From: Siderastrea siderea
Lineage: Eukaryota > Cnidaria > Anthozoa > Scleractinia > Rhizangiidae
Direction of reading: 5' to 3'
NCBI GenBank assembly: GCA_964030785.1
Contig: OZ034976.1
Span: forward strand, 3,098,201-3,162,200
DNA: 64,000 nt
In this document: positions 1-10,014 of the stretch, in pieces
How the letters are laid out: each line of letters opens with the position of its first letter
Position numbering within the stretch: position 1 is the stretch's first letter
The notes under the pieces: generated by a model
Databases searched by the model: none
Seen by the model: only the letters and a program-made list of their open reading frames with translations
What the model was told of the DNA's origin: nothing
Position numbers and translations under genes: made by a program

Positions 1-1311
1 CGCACGGAAAAGTTCAGGCTGGAGGCAGCGAAAGTAGCCATATTCATTGTTGCATCATTGTTAATTCAATTAGGGTACACAATTGGCATTCAGAAGTCCG
101 TCTTGTATCCGGCTAAGCGTATAGAGTATCTCGGTCATGTGGTGGACTCTTCAAAGCAAGCTTTCGAACTTCCCGGGAGTAAAGTCGTTGCGTTCGCTAC
201 CTTAAGAGAAGAAATCCTGGCTTGTAAAAAAACGGTGAATGTCCGCACTCTTCAACGATTCCAGGGCAAATGTGTTTCATTTTCCTTAGCAGTACCTGGG
301 GCTAAGTTGTTTATAAGAAATATAAGTTCAGCTATTGCTTCATCTCCTGGAAATGGACAAGTTAAGATGACTGATTCTCTTCGCGAGGAAATTTGCCATT
401 GGCGTTTTCTCGACTCCTGGAAAGGCCACGTTCCTTGGCGTGAAGAGAGGCATGTTCGTTTATCGTTATCCACGGATGCTTCGGGATACGGTTGGGGATG
501 CGTCATGCATTCAACGTCAGGTGATCAATCCTTTAGGGATTATTGGAATCCACAGCAGATTGGATTAAACATCTCTACCAAGGAAATGCTTGCTATCTCG
601 AACGCAATAAAAGCCACTCCGGAGCATGTGCGGGACTGTCGGGTAGATGTACAGGTTGACAGTCAAGTAGCAATTGACACGTATAATGGCCAAGGGAGTA
701 AAAACTCTCCTCAACTGACGGCAGCCACAAAGGAACTCTATTTCACTGTTGTTAACCGAAATCTGCAGTTAGAACTGTCTCATATCGCGTCAGATCGAAA
801 TGAGGCCGATGGCCCGTCGAGATGCCTTTCTGCGTTGGATTCAACACTTTCTCCAAGAGTGTGGGAGTTAATTGAACATACATTTGGTGGTCTCTGTGGT
901 CATACATTCGACTTGATGGCGTTGGATTCTAACGCACAGTTATCCGAAGGAGGAACCCCTTTGCCGCATTTCACCCCGTGTCCTAGTCCTCAGTCTAAGG
1001 GTGTGGACTTCTTCGCTCAGGACATTAATCATATCGGACCTGCTATGGCCAACCCGTACATTTTCCCACCATTTGGGTTGGTTCCTGCCGTACTAAGGTT
1101 CCTTACTCAATTTCGAATTCCATTCACAATTGTGGTTCCTGAACTTTACCCGCGACCATTCTGGTGGCCAATTTTGACAGGTCTTTCTCGGAAAGCAATT
1201 TGTCTAGGTTCAGAGGGTGATTGGGATGTCCTTAGATACCCGTCCAGGTCCGGGTACAAACCACGGGTTTGTCCTTTCAAGCTTTGGGCTTTTAGAGTTT
1301 CGAAATTCTAA
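1..1311 (+). CDS. DIRS-like reverse transcriptase C-terminus plus RNase H (partial at left edge)
   Basis: The frame is open from base 1, so the true start lies outside the window; the first in-window start-like codon is the TTG at 58. The visible N-terminal part has the RT thumb/connection signature YLGHVVDSS. RNase H follows with a full DEDD set (numbered from base 58): Asp140 in STDASGYGWG, Glu176 in STKEMLA, Asp201 in VDSQVA and Asp251 in DRNEADGPSR. The C-terminal stretch with NPYIFPPFGL is typical of DIRS polyproteins, after RNase H. In the family this enzyme copies the element RNA to DNA, giving a circular intermediate used by the recombinase encoded next. The frame ends 66 bp before the downstream open frame begins. 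Confidence 0.85.
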   Translation, partial: RTEKFRLEAAKVAIFIVASLLIQLGYTIGIQKSVLYPAKRIEYLGHVVDSSKQAFELPGSKVVAFATLREEILACKKTVNVRTLQRFQGKCVSFSLAVPGAKLFIRNISSAIASSPGNGQVKMTDSLREEICHWRFLDSWKGHVPWREERHVRLSLSTDASGYGWGCVMHSTSGDQSFRDYWNPQQIGLNISTKEMLAISNAIKATPEHVRDCRVDVQVDSQVAIDTYNGQGSKNSPQLTAATKELYFTVVNRNLQLELSHIASDRNEADGPSRCLSALDSTLSPRVWELIEHTFGGLCGHTFDLMALDSNAQLSEGGTPLPHFTPCPSPQSKGVDFFAQDINHIGPAMANPYIFPPFGLVPAVLRFLTQFRIPFTIVVPELYPRPFWWPILTGLSRKAICLGSEGDWDVLRYPSRSGYKPRVCPFKLWAFRVSKF

Positions 1312-1379
1312 TCAACTAAAGTATGGTTCAAATCAACGAAGTTGTCCATATAGTCTTGAACATTGTTCGTTTTCTTTGA

Positions 1380-2726
1380 CTTCAGTCTCTACCGAGAATT
1401 CCCAAGTTGTTCCAGCCATCGGTGGCTTGCCCACGTTGCCAGTACCCAAATGATGAAGGGTTTCGCTTTTGCCAGAGTTGTGGTTACAACAGGAAGACAG
1501 TTGTATTGGACAAGGATGATGCCTTGAAACTTAAACATAAGGTGGATGAAGAACAGATTGCAGCGCGAGTTAAAGAGTTGACTCAAACACGTAACACTAC
1601 TCGATATGCGAAGCAGAAGACAGCCTTGGAGATGGAGTTTTCTCGGTTCCTGTTATCTTTATCGTGTCAGAAAACTTTAAGTTCAGCTTTACCGTGTGAT
1701 GTCGTGGCGTTTCTAGTGTGGAAGGATCAGGATGGAAGAACTTTGGTTCATAATCCAAGTTGTGAGTTTCTTTTACAGCGTAAGCGAAGTCAATGTGCTT
1801 GTCCCAAACGGCTTGCGTTTGGTACGGTAGACTCCTTAATAGGAAAACTTAGAGCAATTTTTATCAAGCACGGTAGGGGAGCAGAATGGCACTCTGTATT
1901 AGGTGTAGGTAACCCTGCTTCTTCTAGGTCAGTGAAGGATTATTTGGCTAATGTTCGTGAGGAGCAGTTGAGGGCACGAATTACCCCGCGCCAAGCAGAT
2001 CCGGTTCTGCTTTCAGATGTTGAGATCCTTTCACGGCATATTCAGTCAAAATTAAGAAATCCTACTTTAGATCCTATTCAGGTTTTTGTGTTAGCCAGAG
2101 ATCAAGCTTTCTTTAAGGCTCTGTTTTTCTCGGCGGATCGGGCAGCCGACCTGTTAGGTATCTCCACTCCGACAATTTTGCGCTTTCCAGATAATTCTGG
2201 ATTTTTGTTTAATCATGTATGGACAAAAACGTTACGGTCCGGAGACGCCAACGTTTTTGCATTCAAGAGGGGTTCAAATAAGATCGTTTGCCCAGTCTGG
2301 GGTATTGAGTTATATTTCAAGATTTGTAGACTGTTAAACATTCGGCTGTCTTCAGGTTATTTATTTCGCTCCGTGTCTAAAAAAGGTACGGTAACGTCTT
2401 GCGCGTTAGACTCTTCTGCGGCTCAGGCTAGGTTGGACACTTACGTGAAACAGTTGCAGGGGAGTCTTTCGAGCACGCGTTTCACTCTACATGGTTTTAG
2501 AAGTGGTGCCGCTATTTCAATGGCACTTGCAGATGTCTCTCTTAATGACATAATGGATCATGTAGGCTGGAAGTCTAGCAAGACGGCCCTTCATTATATT
2601 AAGTTGAAACAGGTTCTGAATCCAGCAGGTCCAGCGGCAAAGTTAGCGGATTTAGATAAGGACACGGGTAAACACTATAAGGTAACCAATGAATTGACAG
2701 GTTTTGTCACTGCGTTTCCGGAATAA
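1380..2726 (+). CDS. DIRS-like tyrosine recombinase (integrase)
   Basis: This enzyme integrates the circular DNA intermediate by site-specific recombination, without making a target duplication. The frame opens after a stop at 1377 and has no ATG near its start; the first plausible start is a TTG at 1407, so it may be made by frameshifting or re-initiation, or from an ATG further in. Numbered from 1407, the N-terminus has a zinc-ribbon-like pattern (CPRC then CQSC). The catalytic fold lies in the C-terminal half: Arg245 in SADRAAD, the H-x-x-R box HGFR (His362, Arg365), then DHVGW and the nucleophile Tyr397 in ALHYIKL. All expected catalytic residues are present, so the protein may be active. 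Confidence 0.85.
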   Translation, partial: LQSLPRIPKLFQPSVACPRCQYPNDEGFRFCQSCGYNRKTVVLDKDDALKLKHKVDEEQIAARVKELTQTRNTTRYAKQKTALEMEFSRFLLSLSCQKTLSSALPCDVVAFLVWKDQDGRTLVHNPSCEFLLQRKRSQCACPKRLAFGTVDSLIGKLRAIFIKHGRGAEWHSVLGVGNPASSRSVKDYLANVREEQLRARITPRQADPVLLSDVEILSRHIQSKLRNPTLDPIQVFVLARDQAFFKALFFSADRAADLLGISTPTILRFPDNSGFLFNHVWTKTLRSGDANVFAFKRGSNKIVCPVWGIELYFKICRLLNIRLSSGYLFRSVSKKGTVTSCALDSSAAQARLDTYVKQLQGSLSSTRFTLHGFRSGAAISMALADVSLNDIMDHVGWKSSKTALHYIKLKQVLNPAGPAAKLADLDKDTGKHYKVTNELTGFVTAFPE

Positions 2727-2889
2727 ATTGTCAGTTCAAAGTGCAGTGCCTTTAACATTGTCAAGTTAGTTTAGAGTGTTATATATGTTTAGAGATATTT
2801 AGGATAAGGTTTGGAGAGGTAATAAGGAATAAATATAGTGTTGATGTGACAGCGGTCTGTCTTCTTGTTGGAGCGGTGCGGTGAAGGGA

Positions 2890-2945
2890 GGAGTTGTGCT
2901 TCCATATCTCATTAATGACAATAACCAAGGCGGAATAATACACTA
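2890..2945 (+). repeat. 56-bp direct repeat, copy 1 (DIRS right end)
   Basis: Identical to 3305-3360. The two copies sit just after the recombinase frame. An imperfect inverted match to the TATTCCGCC...CATTAAT part lies at about 2968-2995. The arrangement resembles the split direct repeats (B1-A2-B2) of Ngaro/PAT-type DIRS elements. Confidence 0.85.
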
Positions 2946-3175
2946 TGCACAGTCATGTAAATATGTATATTCCGCCGAGATTAGGTCATTAATCACCTTC
3001 AGCACGTGCAGAGCAATGTGTTGCAATAGGACTTGTTGCTCATTGGTCGCTGGGTAATATAAAGGGAAAAGGACGCTCATAACTCGTGGTTAGTTAATTC
3101 AAACCGACGAAGAGGGAACTTTAGTTGGCGCCCACCCACCCGCCCAGTTCAAGCCGGGGTTGATGCCATCTCCGG

Positions 3176-3271
3176 TATGGGAAGGTGTTCCGGGAACTTG
3201 CGGTTGATTAAGTGAAATACAAGTAACCTGTCTGTCCTGAGCTCCTTAGTTCCCGGAACCCTTTTCCCATA
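3176..3271. repeat. Stem-loop inside the DIRS right end
   Basis: Bases 3176-3198 are the near-perfect reverse complement of 3248-3271; the shared core is TTCCCGGAAC. The loop is about 50 bp. A TATA-like TAATATAAAGG lies upstream at about 3055-3065, so this may be the promoter and leader region of the element. Confidence 0.6.
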
Positions 3272-3304
3272 TTCATGCCACTTCGTATCGGATTAGTTCC
3301 GGTC

Positions 3305-3360
3305 GGAGTTGTGCTTCCATATCTCATTAATGACAATAACCAAGGCGGAATAATACACTA
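3305..3360 (+). repeat. 56-bp direct repeat, copy 2 (DIRS right end)
   Basis: Exact second copy of 2890-2945. It probably marks the right terminus of the element, because sequence beyond 3360 shows no relation to what follows copy 1. Confidence 0.85.
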
Positions 3361-3635
3361 CTTCAACACATGTTTCAACCGAACGATGAGAGGTTTCTTA
3401 ATGAGTTAACCATACATGTAACATTTGATGTTGTAAGACGGCTACTTGCCTGTTACAGTTGAGGAAATAACAATTAACCGCAAATAAGATTCAGACTAGC
3501 ATTGTTTCTATCGTAAAGTTGAATTTATTTGTGATGTCGTATGTCAATTCCGGCGCTGAATAATAAAAAACGCGACACTTTTTTTTGTCCTTCGGAACTG
3601 AAGAAAAGCACAATAACCTCTTTTTCGAAAAGGAA

Positions 3636-3738
3636 ATGCCAGCTATTTTTTTAGTCTTTTTACTGATGGTTGGGGGAGCTTCAACGTTGTCAAGAAACAG
3701 ATTTGTAAAAATTTCTCCCGTTACAGAAAGCAGACCAC
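3636..3738 (+). CDS. Orphan candidate first exon with signal peptide
   Basis: An ATG at 3636 opens a frame whose first 18 or so residues (MPAIFLVFLLMVGGASTLS) are a typical cleavable secretion signal. After 34 codons plus one base it meets a consensus splice donor, GTAAGT at 3739. I could not find a convincing second exon on the plus strand downstream, where the 106-bp repeat clusters begin. It may be the start of a secreted-protein gene with a long intron, a broken gene, or chance. The product is not recognised. Confidence 0.3.
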
Positions 3739-3825
3739 GTAAGTCAGCGTTGATGTTAAGTATTTTTAGCTTCCAATCCCAGTGTGTCCAGTCAAACAAA
3801 CGCTACTGAGTAACAATTCGCTGTG

Positions 3826-4390
3826 GTACTGTTTATTATGCTGTACATCAAAAGCTTCTCAGTCTGTGGATGAAATCCTAAAGTGTGGCCATTCAAATGA
3901 AAGCTACTGAGAACTACTTTCCTGTGGTGCTGTTTATTATGCTGTTCAAGGTGGCTCTAACTTTTGACTCTGTGTACTTTGTAGACTTTCTAAAAATCTC
4001 GCTCCCTCGTTTTGCGACTTCGTCGCTCAAAAAGGGTCGACTTCCCTCGTTTTCGTGACTTTGCCGCTCAAAAAAAGGTCGACTTGTAGGCAAGTCTATT
4101 TACTTGCCTGTGCTTACAAACTTACTTAGGCCTCTTCGTGCCATGTCAGGCGCATAAGGCCCCATGTGATGCTGTGTGACCATTCAAATGAAAGCTTATA
4201 TTGAGCAACACTTTTCTGTGGTACTGTTTACTGTGCTGTACATGGTGGTTCTAGGTTTTGAGTCTGTGTATAAAACAGCAGTTCTTTCCTGTGGTGCTGT
4301 TTATTATGCTGTACAAGGTGGTTCTAACTTTTGAGTCTGTGTATGAAATCCTAAAGTGTGAGCATTCAAATGAAAGCTACTCAACAGTAT
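3826..4390 (+). repeat. 106-bp repeat family, cluster A
   Basis: Degenerate copies of a unit containing GGTGGTTCTAACTTTTGAGT, ATGAAATCCTAAAGTGTG, CATTCAAATGAAAGCTACTG and CTTTCCTGTGG, partly interrupted by CG-containing sequence at 4000-4180. The intact period is measured in cluster B. No coding potential is seen. Confidence 0.8.
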
Positions 4391-4735
4391 TCTCCTAGAA
4401 TACGAGCAGTCTCTTATTCTGGTCAGAGATAGTCCAAGTCACGCGAAAAGAACACGCGAGCGAGTGCAAAATTTCCTTGCTGCGTGGAAACGCGACGCGC
4501 TTGTGGTGATCCGCTCGCCGTTAATGGGCCCACTCACTACACACGATCAGCTCAGCACACGTGTAACACGTTTCACGAGGCAAGCAATTTTCGTGCTCGC
4601 TCGCGCGTTCATTTCTCTCAGCTGTCACTGAAAGGAAGAAGACATGCCCTGGGTACCAGAAGCTTCTCTTGCGTGCTTTTGAGTGACTTAAAGTTCGCTC
4701 GTGTTCGCGCGCGCGAGGAAAACCTCTAGCACCAA
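4391..4735 (+). repeat. Dispersed repeat beginning near ACGAGCAGTCTC
   Basis: A CpG-rich island (many CGCG words) starting with ACGAGCAGTCTC. A related stretch begins at about 38190. Its 81-residue open frame has no recognisable domain and is probably a by-product of the repeat. Confidence 0.5.
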
Positions 4736-5384
4736 GGGTAAATCAAAGGCTCCTGTGAGCTAACTCGTGAGAACGAAATCCTATTAATAAGTAGTCTGCA
4801 TGGATGCAGATTAAACCTATGAATTCTCCTACAGCCCTCACATTTTCAGTATTTTACTATACAGAGAATAATGGTATGGGTTTTATAAAATTTCTCCGGT
4901 AATCTGTATCAGTTTGCGCGACTACTTGTCAAAAGGCGATGCCTAGGGGTTAAGGTTGAATTTGACCTTTTCAATTGTTATAAAGCTTTTTTTTTTTACC
5001 TCTTAATGTTTGGGTTCCATAAATTTGGCCAGGTGTAGATTCTTGCGTATTTGTTCCCTTTCATATGAGCTATCTTTCAAATGCGTGAATTGAAATTATT
5101 TGTCTAGCTGAGTTTAAGAGACTTTTTATATCCACTTTAAATTCATTATCATCGGCGTGCAATTCTGATACCTCTCATGGCATTGCAATAACCTAGCCCT
5201 GTCTCCTAGTTTATGACGGACCGACCGACCGACCGAATTTTTCGCCCCCTTCCTATAACACGTTTCAACGCATACGTCTTCACGAGTTAAAAAGAGACTG
5301 CTCATAGACTATACTATGTATTTTCTATGTAAGACTGATATTTTTAACCGTTTTTAAAGAAAGTTATCATTCATTCTTTTACTT
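4736..5384. other. Intergenic sequence, no gene seen
   Basis: AT-rich sequence with a short GACC tandem run near 5217-5234. No coding frame, splice pattern or element ends were recognised. Confidence 0.5.
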
Positions 5385-5880
5385 TCCAGGCTGCTGTTTA
5401 TTTTGTTTTACAAGGTGGTTCTAACTTCCACGTCTGTGAATGTAGTTCTTACTTTTCAGTCTGTGGATGAAATCCTAAAGTGTGACCATTCAAATGAAAG
5501 CTATTGAGCAGTACTTTCCTGTGGTGCTGTTTATTATGCTGTACAAGGTGGTTCTAACTTTTGAGTCTGTGGATGAAATCCTAAAGTGTGACCATTCAAA
5601 TGAAAGCTACTGAGCAGTACTTTCCTGTGGTACAATTTCTTATTTTGCACAAGGTGGTTCTAACTTTTGAGTCTGTGGATAAAATGTTAAAGTGTGACCA
5701 TTTAAATGAAAGCTACTGAACAGTACTTTCCTGTGGTACAATTTATTATATTGCCCAAGGTGGTTCACACTTTTGAATCGGAAGTTAAAATGCTAAAGTG
5801 TGACCACTCAAACGAAAGCTACTGAGCAGTACTTTCCTGTAGAGCTTTCCTGTAGCGCTTTACATGCAGTGCAATGTGGT
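5385..5880 (+). repeat. 106-bp tandem repeat, cluster B
   Basis: Successive copies of GGTGGTTC begin near 5441, 5547, 5653 and 5759, a regular 106-bp period. An extra 27-bp partial unit lies at 5414. Related single copies occur throughout the window in both orientations (about 17840, 18262, 18937, 30500, 34488 minus, 35166 minus, 53990 and 57700). Confidence 0.9.
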
Positions 5881-5905
5881 TAATAATAATAATAATAATA
5901 ATAAT
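5881..5905. repeat. (TAA)n microsatellite
   Basis: Uninterrupted TAA units at the end of repeat cluster B. Confidence 0.95.
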
Positions 5906-6076
5906 CCAAAACATTCATACAGAGTAACCATTTCAGTTATGCAACTGCTATCAGTGTGGGCCCTATTGTACAAGGTGGTTTTAACCTCTGCGTTTGTGGA
6001 TTAAATCCTCAAGTGTGACAATTTGAATACAATTTGAATGGCAAACTATCATCCCAAAAAAGAAAGCTGGTCACGG

Positions 6077-6141
<65 letters not shown>

Positions 6142-6143
6142 TT
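6077..6143. repeat. (TTA)n microsatellite
   Basis: About 21 TTA units. On the minus strand they read as a poly-Asn tract in a spurious frame. This may be the tail of an old retroposon. Confidence 0.95.
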
Positions 6144-7161
6144 CATTTGTGCTTAATACAGGCGCTGCTCTAGCCGAAGCATCAAGGGTTTTGTGAAGCC
6201 ATCTTGCATTAAGAAATTCCTGAAACAAAAGAAAAAATGTGATTGTTTCCAAACAGATACAAATAAAGGAAAGCAGGTGGATTTTGGGCCTGATTAGAGA
6301 AAAGTCCGTCCCGTGATTAAGACTGAAATGTCAGTCAGAAATGTCATTTAGCCTCGGCGGAAAATTTAACTTCAGATATAAGAATTCTCATTAACCTGGC
6401 CTCAATTATTCCGCTTTTTCAAGCTAGCTGTTAGCTAGAGTTTTTGAAACATGGTAAAAGGCCTCTCTTGAAGAGTTCACAAGCCCTTCGCGCACACATG
6501 GGAATCTGGTTTCTTCCCCATGCAGTTCTCCCTTCCCGTAGACTCACCTCCCTCCCCCCTTTTGACCGTCCCCATCTCCTGTCCCCTGCCTATACTGATG
6601 GGAACCAGCGGTAAGGTTTTCAAGCTCGTGGATATGTTCATCTCCTGAATATCGTGATTTTACAGTGCTACCAGCTTCTCAAAAACTGCAACTATAAAAG
6701 CTAATAATACACATAAGAAATTCTGCACTCCTACTAGCAGCAATATTCCTAACATTATAATGATAGCCGTAATTTTACAATCTCAATAAACCATTTAAAA
6801 ATGTAATGAATTTGAAACAATTGTGCATCAATTGTGCATTTCTTTGTGAGTCTTTGTGGTGTACGCGCCGATTTCTGGCGATTTCTTTGAGTTTCATTTC
6901 CCCAGCTACGGTTCCTCCGTACTCCCTCGATGAGGAACAAAAGCTCACGGAAACCGTGTAAAGGGGAGTTTCTAGCCCCCTCCCCTCCCGCCCCCTTTCC
7001 AGCCAGACAATTCTCCCCTGTTCCCTTCTCTTCTCAGTAGTTTTGGGACTCTTTTGGGATGGCAGCCATTTGAAAGTGTACGGTCTTGGTATAGGAACTG
7101 TAAACAGCCTAGTCTGCGATAAGAATGTGCTCTTTTTCAACAACTTACTTGGTATTGGTAA
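6144..7161. other. Intergenic stretch downstream of the cysteine-rich peptide gene
   Basis: Contains pyrimidine-rich tracts (6520-6600 and 6975-7035) that look like decayed dispersed repeat, and short AT-rich frames without domains. It includes the 3-prime flank of the minus-strand gene that stops at 7162. No clear AATAAA on the minus strand was found. Confidence 0.4.
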
Positions 7162-8817
7162 TCAGCAGCAACACTTCATATTCATGTGGCGACACTGGAA
7201 ATCGAAAATAGCACACCTTAAGAATTCTCCCGGGCAATACAAATAGGGTCTTGGTATGCAGATACCACGCCAGACAGGACCGCAACGAGCCATGCCAGCT
7301 CTTCCATAAGCTGTGTTAAAAGTATCAAACTGTTAGTAGTTTTCACTAGCAGGAGCATCTACTTACTCGTTATTTAATTTTGTTACTTGGTCTATAAAAA
7401 GATTTCGTGTAGCAAAGTATCTCTGAGGTTGGGTATTGTGTGACATCTACAGTAGTTGAACTGTTCAACATTTTTTCTGTTTTCAATGTCAACCTGTCAA
7501 TCAATACCGGGCGTTTTGCCAAGCATGTCTGTAATATTGATTAGTGTATGCACCTTAAAAATGTGTCAAGGTAGAGGACAACTAATAAATTGACCAAAGT
7601 TAATTTGTGTCTTAAAGAATTATTACAAACGTGTAAAACGCATTGTTAGCCTTAAAACTGTGAGATTTCGCACAATTTACCTTGCAAATGATACACTGGT
7701 CGATTGGATTTCCGATTATTGATTTTCATCGATTGAGCAGGACGAGGAGTACTGGTACCTGTACACATAAACGGAATGATGAGGAGGCGTAAAAAAAAAC
7801 TATTATGTAGCTTATACAGATACAATTAGGCCCCTCAAATAAGAAATGTTTTTGTTTCAAATGAAAGTTAAAGCATCGGACATTGGAAAAGAAGATACAC
7901 TATACAACACAAATGATACAATATTATACATCACTGATACAAAAGATACAAAATATAACTTCTACGATCAAAGGTAAACCGTCATTCATCGATTTGGCTG
8001 TTCGTTTAAAACGCTACTTTTAATGGAAGGGTAGAGTTCTGAATGAACCTTAGAAACATTTTAAGTCAGATAAAATGCCCAGTTATGACATCTAATTTTA
8101 TTCTTTTTTGGACGAAATGCATTATTTGATCTGTAGGTACCTTGCTCAAACACGAAATGCCTCTTGACCACCAGAAGGAACAATATTAAGTTGATCGTCA
8201 AAGAAAGAATGAACAATGTTCAGTCGGTTTCTACCGATTTCATAGAAGAGAAAAAGGAAGAACTTGAAAACTTCGGCCCCTTTAAGCCCTCGCATCATTC
8301 TACAAATTCTCCTTACTGGTCTCCATACAGTTAGTTGAAGACAACCTGGGAGAATTTGTTTATATTTGAAGACAATTCATCATTGGCAATTATAGCCTTA
8401 ACTCTCATGTGTTGATGAGGAGAAACTTGATGTTGAGGACTACGCATCTGCATGGCTCCAAATTTAAGTACTTTTAAAACTAGCTTGTTGAAGTAGTTTC
8501 TCCAGGCTGTTGTTTAGGCTTCTTGCTGAATTTTCATTCTTATGTACAATGCTATCGAATTTGTATTTGAATGTTTTACTAATTAATATATATCTAGTAG
8601 CTTCTTGGGTCCAGGACTTGTTTGGGGTCTAGGACTCTTTTGTGAACTTTCCATATCACTTCCTATTTGATTTTTACTTTTTTAGCCAATAAATTGTAAT
8701 AAATAAATAAGTAAAAAATCAATGCATTTTTAAGAACCTGTGCTATTTCAACCTCTTACCTTGTTCTTGACACATACAAATAATCAACAGGAACGACAAA
8801 CAAATCTTAAGATCCAT
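7162..8817 (-). CDS. Small secreted eight-cysteine peptide, three exons
   Basis: I infer a minus-strand gene from exons 8817-8760, 7758-7681 and 7310-7162. All junctions are GT-AG (donors GTAAGA and GTAAAT), both introns are phase 1, and the joined frame is open for 94 residues before a TGA. Exon 1 is a clean secretion signal (MDLKICLSFLLIICMC). Exon 2 encodes a short basic linker rich in Ser, Arg and Asn without cysteine, resembling a propeptide. Exon 3 encodes a mature domain with eight cysteines spaced C-x7-C-x7-C-x6-C-x6-C-x6-CCC, the last residue being the eighth Cys. Even cysteine number and signal peptide suggest a disulfide-stabilised extracellular peptide such as a defensin-like, toxin-like or coral small cysteine-rich protein. 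I do not recognise the family. Function is unproven. Confidence 0.6.
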
Positions 8818-9016
8818 GGTTAAACTAGAAATAAAATACAATGTATGTATAAAAGTTCGGCAACAAATGAACGAGCAAAGAAGAGCTGATCTGTGCGTAC
8901 TTTGAAATAGAAGTGGGTCAGGGGTGGGGCGGGGTGTTATGTCACGCTAAAACCCAAAGTTCAGCCACTGCAGCAGTCAAAAAATAAATTAATTTTTTTT
9001 ATCCGACAGCCAAAGG

Positions 9017-9325
9017 CCGAATGAATCCTTCAACAATTCGACGGTTTTTTCCTTCGCTGACCGAGGCAAAGATGCTCTCAGAGTCGCGCTCCTTATACTG
9101 TCAGTTTTTAATTTTCATTTAATTTGTGAAGTTGGCTTCCTCATTAAAGATGATGAGTATTACTATTTTAATGTTTTTATTTCCGTGAGAGGTTAAGTCA
9201 AAACATGTTCTCGTTTTCAGGATAAGTTGCCCCACCGTTTGAGCATCAGGCGTTTCACAAAACCCTGACAAGCTAGACATTTTCTGAAAGCTTAAGAGTT
9301 GACGATTGTTGAAGGATTCATTCGG
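9017..9325. mobile_element. MITE-like element with terminal inverted repeats
   Basis: Bases 9017-9040 and 9303-9325 are inverted copies differing by one gap (core GAATGAATCCTTCAAC). The 309-bp body has no coding frame. It directly abuts a second hairpin element at 9327. Confidence 0.65.
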
Positions 9326-9326
9326 T

Positions 9327-9457
9327 ATTATTAACTATTAACTCTCCTCGGGGAGAGAGATAAAAGAGAAAGAGATTGTTCTCTCTTCTCTTCTCGTGGC
9401 AGTTAAATTGAAACACGAAACTCCCCCCGCGAGGAAAGTTAATAGTTAATGGTATTA
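9327..9457. mobile_element. Hairpin MITE
   Basis: Left arm 9327-9355 and right arm 9421-9457 pair through TTAACTATTAACT and the CCTCG/CGAGG block. A purine/pyrimidine inner hairpin (9355-9400) sits in the loop. Confidence 0.65.
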
Positions 9458-9559
9458 GTAACTTGAGTTATTAATATCGGAAACTTGAGACGTAATATCG
9501 GCGCGTCGTATTTACGTTGCGACAGACCAGTTTAAAACATTTGAAACTCGCGACGTCAA

Positions 9560-9652
9560 TAGCCTGCGTTGCAGCCGGCCCGCGCGTTGTCGAAACTCGA
9601 AACCGTCGATATAGTCTATACAGGCGGTGTAGAGTGTCTGCGACGCAGGCTA
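9560..9652. mobile_element. 93-bp MITE, TAGCCTG ends, 8-bp target duplication
   Basis: Starts TAGCCTGCGTTGCAG and ends CTGCGACGCAGGCTA. It is flanked by GACGTCAA at 9552-9559 and 9653-9660. The ends match the 31308-31423 element; an 8-9 bp duplication fits Mutator-like or hAT elements. Confidence 0.8.
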
Positions 9653-10014
9653 GACGTCAACCGCCTTCGCTCTGATTTAAATCGCTTCCAAACCGGCCGA
9701 AAAAACAGACACCGGAACACAGGTATTAAAATGACAACATTTTTATTTCATGATTATGTATAACTAATACAGCGTTTGGGTCCCTGTGGTCCGATGATGA
9801 GATAAAAACACTTGGGTGTCAGGATAATTACTTGCGGTTTGCCAGAGGGGAGGCTCAACTTACCTTACCACAACAGCGCAAACATGCCGACAAGTATAGT
9901 GTCAAATTCTGCGTATTTTTGTCGGAAAGCGACTTTCGTTCAGTACGCGTGCCTTTTAAGGGGTCTTCAAACGTAGTGAAAATTTTACCGTCATAATTTC
10001 TCGTCGGCTGTAAA

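Larger units (their letters stand above)
1..3360 (+). mobile_element. DIRS-like (tyrosine recombinase) retrotransposon, left part cut by window edge
   Basis: The segment holds, in order, the end of a reverse transcriptase joined to RNase H, a tyrosine recombinase, and a non-coding right end with a 56-bp direct repeat (2890-2945 and 3305-3360). RT-RNase H plus tyrosine recombinase, with no DDE integrase, defines the DIRS order. Both reading frames are open over their visible length, so the copy looks young. The left terminus, the gag region and the catalytic part of RT lie outside the window. The exact right boundary is inferred from the end of the second 56-bp repeat copy. Confidence 0.85.

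Noticed and set aside
6049..6252. Minus-strand poly-Asn protein
   Set aside because: Produced by the (TTA)n run; no supporting splice or start context.
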